The position numbers and the translations under genes are program-made. From positions 23,965,400-24,029,399 of the forward strand of contig CM049322.1 of NCBI GenBank assembly GCA_026874595.1: a stretch of DNA of 64,000 nucleotides, given 5' to 3'. Below, in pieces: positions 60,220 through 64,000 of the stretch (positions are counted from its first letter, which is position 1; each line of letters begins with the position of its first letter). The notes under the pieces were generated by a model that was given only the letters and a program-made list of their open reading frames with translations, did not search any database and had not been told where the DNA came from. This DNA comes from Sipunculus nudus (Eukaryota; Annelida; Sipuncula; Golfingiida; Sipunculidae).

Positions 60220-61065
60220 CATAGGTCCTGTTGTGTCACCTACCACATGCTGATTACAAAGCTTGTCTGTACTGAAGACCACAAGCAGTATGTGCTCCAC
60301 ATGTGTGACAACTATCCTGGGGAAGCTGGTTTGTGACAGAACCAATGGGTAGATAAGTGGGTTCATACTAACCAGACAGCACTGGTAACCCATGAACATG
60401 AAGAGACATGCTCTGCTTTCATAGAAAATCTCATCACTAAAGTAGACCTAGTCACCAAACACCACTGCATAGCCAAGGTCCAGAGTTCCTACTTGTCTGA
60501 TTAAAACAAGAAAACATTTTGCTGATGATACTGCAATTTTGTGGTGACCTTTCAGAAAATATTCCTTTGTCATTTTAAGATGCTGCTCAGGCCTTTCACT
60601 TGGGGAAGAGTGTGGCCATACTCCATCCATTTGTGGTCTACAATAATCTCAATGGACAAGTGGAAGCAGACATTTTGTGTTTTGTGACTGTTTAAAACAT
60701 GACACAGTGCACACCTTCCAGAAAGTGCTTGTACCATATATCATGATTATTCATCCAGCTCTAAGGAAATTTATAGACTACTTCTCAGATGGAGCTTCTT
60801 CACAAGCTAAAAACTTTATGATTATGTAAAATCTGTGAAATCACTATTGTAGAATGATTTTGGACTCACAGCGGAGTGACACTATTTTGCTACAACCAAT
60901 GGCAAAGGGCCCTATGAAGGGTTGACAGGAGCCAGTCTGCAAAGCCTAAGGTTGTGAAGAGCACATGCACACATTAACCCCAGAGGAAGTATACTGCTGG
61001 GCTAAGATGAACATCACAGTTCTTTGTGAATAAAGAAGGTGTTCTTGCTCTGGGCGTTAGCTATA
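60220..61065 (+). pseudogene. Decayed ORF of a widespread transposon-associated protein family (SDG-x-x-SQ-x-KN motif)
   Basis: Reading across frames on the + strand gives a chain of recognisable pieces in order: HMCDNYPGEAGL; WVDKWVHTNQTALVTHEHEE; HCIAKVQSSYL; AQAFHLGKSVAILHPFV; CLKHDTVHTFQKVLVP; YFSDGASSQAKNF; and PMAKGPYEGLTGASLQSL. I know this series from uncharacterised, high-copy proteins in aquatic invertebrates and fish that look transposon-borne, with a DDE-like SDG-x-x-SQ-x-KN core and an ATSHGKGPCDGxGGTVKR segment. Here there are several in-frame stops and frame changes (for example after NFMIM), so it is a dead copy. The exact superfamily is not known to me. Confidence 0.6.
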
Positions 61066-62593
61066 TGTTGGATTTGACAATGCAAAATGTTTTCAGATGT
61101 TGATCGTTTTGTTGCTTCACTATCTAATCAAGAACCTTATGGAAGCAGAACCTCTACTAATTAGAATTAAGGTGTGCATGGTGACTCTATCACCATGACT
61201 TCCCTCCAAGGGCAATATTTTTACTTGTATTTATGACAAAAGATGGTGAGTTGAGATTGTGTCTGATACATCTTATGAATTTAATGAACTGTTTGTAAAT
61301 TCATGCATCCTGGCATACCAAGCGAGAATTTTTCATGGCCAAAATGAAAGACATTGTTTCTATCCCAACAGCACACATTTTTTGTCCTTTCAGCATTCCT
61401 ACAACCTGGACTTTAGCAAATATATGAGGGCAGCAACCTTACTATAAAGAAATCTGACCTATTCAAAGCACAATATAATAAAAACCAATTCAAAATGGCA
61501 GGAACTGCAAATCCCTTTTGTTCAGATTCAGATCATGTAAATAGACTGTACATTAAAAACGTTATGTAAAAATGTTATTTTTAAGGTTTTCATAACCACC
61601 AGAAGAAATGCAGAATTACATTCATGTTTAAGCTTATTATTTTAAGGTTTTTGAAAATGTGATTTTTCATTTCTGTAGCATAAGTAGGGCACATTTTCAG
61701 ACATATTGGCTAAATCTAGCCAAGTATAATTTTCAGTATTATTAGACATTTTGAACTTATTTGCAAGGTTAAGGTGTTGTGATTGTTTTAACTGGTGACA
61801 TTAAAACACAAAATATGAAAAAATATAATCTTGCCTGATATTTATGTGTTTTCTAGGGGCTTGTAACACACACAAACTATATTATATTATTGATCTGACT
61901 CTATCTATCCATTAAGCCAGTACAGAATGTTCAATCTGCACAATATCTAGTCTCATGGACTACCCAGTCAAAAGATATGCCTCCTTCAAAACTGCACCTT
62001 TCCTTAAAAGGTTCCCCTCTGAGTTTGTAATAACATAATTCAGTCACACAGAAATTGAGAGTATTTGTTAGAAATTTCCCAAATTTGGTCAAGTACCTAT
62101 TATTATATGTCTCTATCAGACAAAGAAGTATTAAGCAAATTGGGAGAGGTCATGCAACAATACTCTCTCAGATCTGCTGAAATGAAAAAGGAATAACTCA
62201 ATCGCATTTATACGCATCTCAACAGAAAAATGGATAAATTTATATAATGACACAACAAAAGGAAAATGAATTTTTTTTTCACCTCATGTTGGCCACATTT
62301 ACAGTTAAGTACACATATACATACGTTTACTCCAGGAGGCTGCAAAAAAATAAATATTTTCCAAAATATTTCTTGAAATATACAGTAATTTTCAATTTGT
62401 GAAATCCATTTCACCTTCATCCCTAATCACTCTCAACATACCTCATATGTTCAAACACTGCAATAATATAATGACTGTGAATGAATTAACTTCAGATATT
62501 TATAGTCAGAGATGGTTTCCATGAAGACACCATTGTCTTCAGTTGAGTTCCTTTCACCATCAATCATAATATTTTTATACAGATCAGAGAAAC
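61066..62593. other. AT-rich, no gene recognised
   Basis: No exon, RNA gene or tandem repeat was recognised on either strand. Confidence 0.5.
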
Positions 62594-63100
62594 CAGGGTT
62601 GGAAAATTTCTGCCATTGCCTAGCCCTGCCTTGGCTTTAGTATTTGCGTTTACAAATAAAATGCTTAAAATAATGGTGAAGTAGCCAACTGGAAGCCCAG
62701 AATAGGCGATGACTGAATGAAGCATGTTGGTTTTGAAAAAGAATCTGGGAAAGAACACTGCTGAAATCACTGGAAAAGACCTTAGTTCAGCGAGTCAGTG
62801 ATGGGTGGCACTGACCGTCTGGGAACTAGCCAAGATTACCAGCTAGTCCATGAAATAAGAGGGTCAGAAAATTGTAAATTAGTTATATGAGTTGCCGCTA
62901 GATGGTGGTACTGTTAATAAGTGCGAAACAACGCGTGAACATTTGATTTCTCTGTCAGAAGCAACAATTAGGTCATAACAATTTCATGGACTGGGCCAGT
63001 CTAGTCATTGCCTTTTCTGCTGTCAGTTTTGCCTGGCAACTGCAGTTCTGCAGAAATACCTTTCTGCCCTTGTTTCTGCCATTAGGGCAGAATTACCCTG
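62594..63100. mobile_element. Candidate TIR element containing dispersed repeat copy B
   Basis: It begins CAGGGTTGGAAAATTTCTGCC and ends GGCAGAATTACCCTG, imperfectly inverted. The flanking AAAC occurs on both sides, which is too short to be convincing. It encloses 62797-63003, the second copy of the repeat at 34055-34245. Confidence 0.4.
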
Positions 63101-63285
63101 AAACTGTGATAAAATGAATATAATATTGCTAACCAACTTAAAATATGATGGAGCAAATACAAACAGTATTATAATAGTAATGAAAATGAACAAAGTGTAA
63201 ACTTGTGACAGAATATATAAATAATTACTGGAGGGTCCAGGTACTCCCTGAAGAAGGTCTGAGAAACCTAAACAAAACGAAGGTT

Positions 63286-63302
63286 GGGGGGGGGGGGGGG
63301 GG
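63286..63302 (+). repeat. Poly-G tract (17 G)
   Basis: The last of six long + strand G runs in the window. From here to 64000 no gene was recognised. Confidence 0.95.
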
Positions 63303-64000
63303 TGGCCTGACTGATCACTAGGTCAGAAATAAGCTAAACATAAGCAAGTTTCCTGTAGAGGTTCAAGTCACAGGCTCTGTTACGTCATCATATTCAGTAT
63401 ATGTCATGCATGAAGGATCACATGATCTTTCAACATCACTCTCGTTAATATAGTAACCACTTGACTCAGGCTTGTCTACCCTATCCCCTTAGATGCCAAG
63501 CCTTAGCAGAATGCTACTGGAGCAAGACTCTGTTGCATTTTTTCAGGTACTAGTTAAACATAAATGTCTATGTAAATAAGTTAATGCATATCAGCAAACC
63601 TAAAGGGCTATGATGATGACATTACCTCAGCCTAGAACCCATGTGCCACACATATGTATCGTCTCCTGCTTTGCAGGAACCTACAGGACAGTACAGGCTC
63701 TACAGCTGGAATTGCATACTCCCAGTCAACTGAAAATCATGCATCACATAAACCTGAAAATTTTGAGCAAAAAACAGCTCTTTGACTACACTGTTTGAGT
63801 CACTACACATGTGATAAAGCTCTTAGTCATAAATACAGGCAAATTTGGTGTTATACAAAGTGCTGTTTTTAGCTGGCAATTGAAACCAGTTTATAATCCT
63901 GTTGCTTAATCCTCCTCTCTCCCTGCCTAGGACTTGCAAACCTCGCTTGTTACAGAATGTTAAGAGGCACATTGGGCATTGTTATAATTGACTATATTCA

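Overview
This is eukaryotic nuclear DNA: AT-rich, dense in repeats, with small exons separated by GT-AG introns. There are no operons, bacterial genes or CRISPR arrays. The repeat vocabulary (tracts built on TGACCTTGACCTTTGACC, the 12-base palindrome GGTGGCGCCACC, GGAC-rich microsatellites, many short terminal-inverted-repeat elements) together with the gene content suggests a lophotrochozoan, most likely a mollusc. That assignment is inference, not something the sequence proves.

Layout. 1-3.7 kb: the 3' two coding exons of a Ly6/uPAR (three-finger, probably GPI-anchored) gene on the + strand. Its last intron holds a 33-bp minisatellite that starts at the 5' splice site, and a small LTR-type (TRIM-like) element whose 156-bp repeats carry tRNA-like promoter boxes. 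4.2-5.0 kb: a MITE-like element with a target-site duplication. 6.8-14.4 kb: a complete nine-exon SLC22 organic ion transporter on the - strand. All junctions are GT-AG, all phases agree, and the model gives 558 residues. 14.4-35 kb: no confident gene. It holds a 2.5-kb hAT-type element with a perfect 8-bp duplication (17019-19547), a 51-bp minisatellite, a 403-bp AACGTT-rich satellite, molluscan-type dispersed repeats and two fields of CATATATG / CCTTATAAGG motifs. 35-48 kb: a few exon-like segments on the - strand, in the right order for a xanthine dehydrogenase/aldehyde oxidase-like protein. At least one junction is out of phase, so this may be a decayed or only partly visible gene. Also here are a second MITE copy and a LINE remnant interrupted by a terminal-inverted-repeat element. 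48-64 kb: another such element, a third MITE copy, a 5-kb higher-order satellite containing TAACCC runs, and a decayed transposon-associated ORF.

The most unusual feature is in the two gene loci. Minisatellites repeatedly begin exactly at a true exon-intron junction and carry copies of that junction into the intron: about 17 copies of the SLC22 exon 9 acceptor (44 bp), 7 extra copies of the exon 5 donor (43 bp), one extra copy of the exon 4 donor (41 bp), and a donor-like 33-bp array in the Ly6 gene. In every case the functional site is the exon-proximal edge of the array. I think this pattern is the best candidate here for something not previously described.
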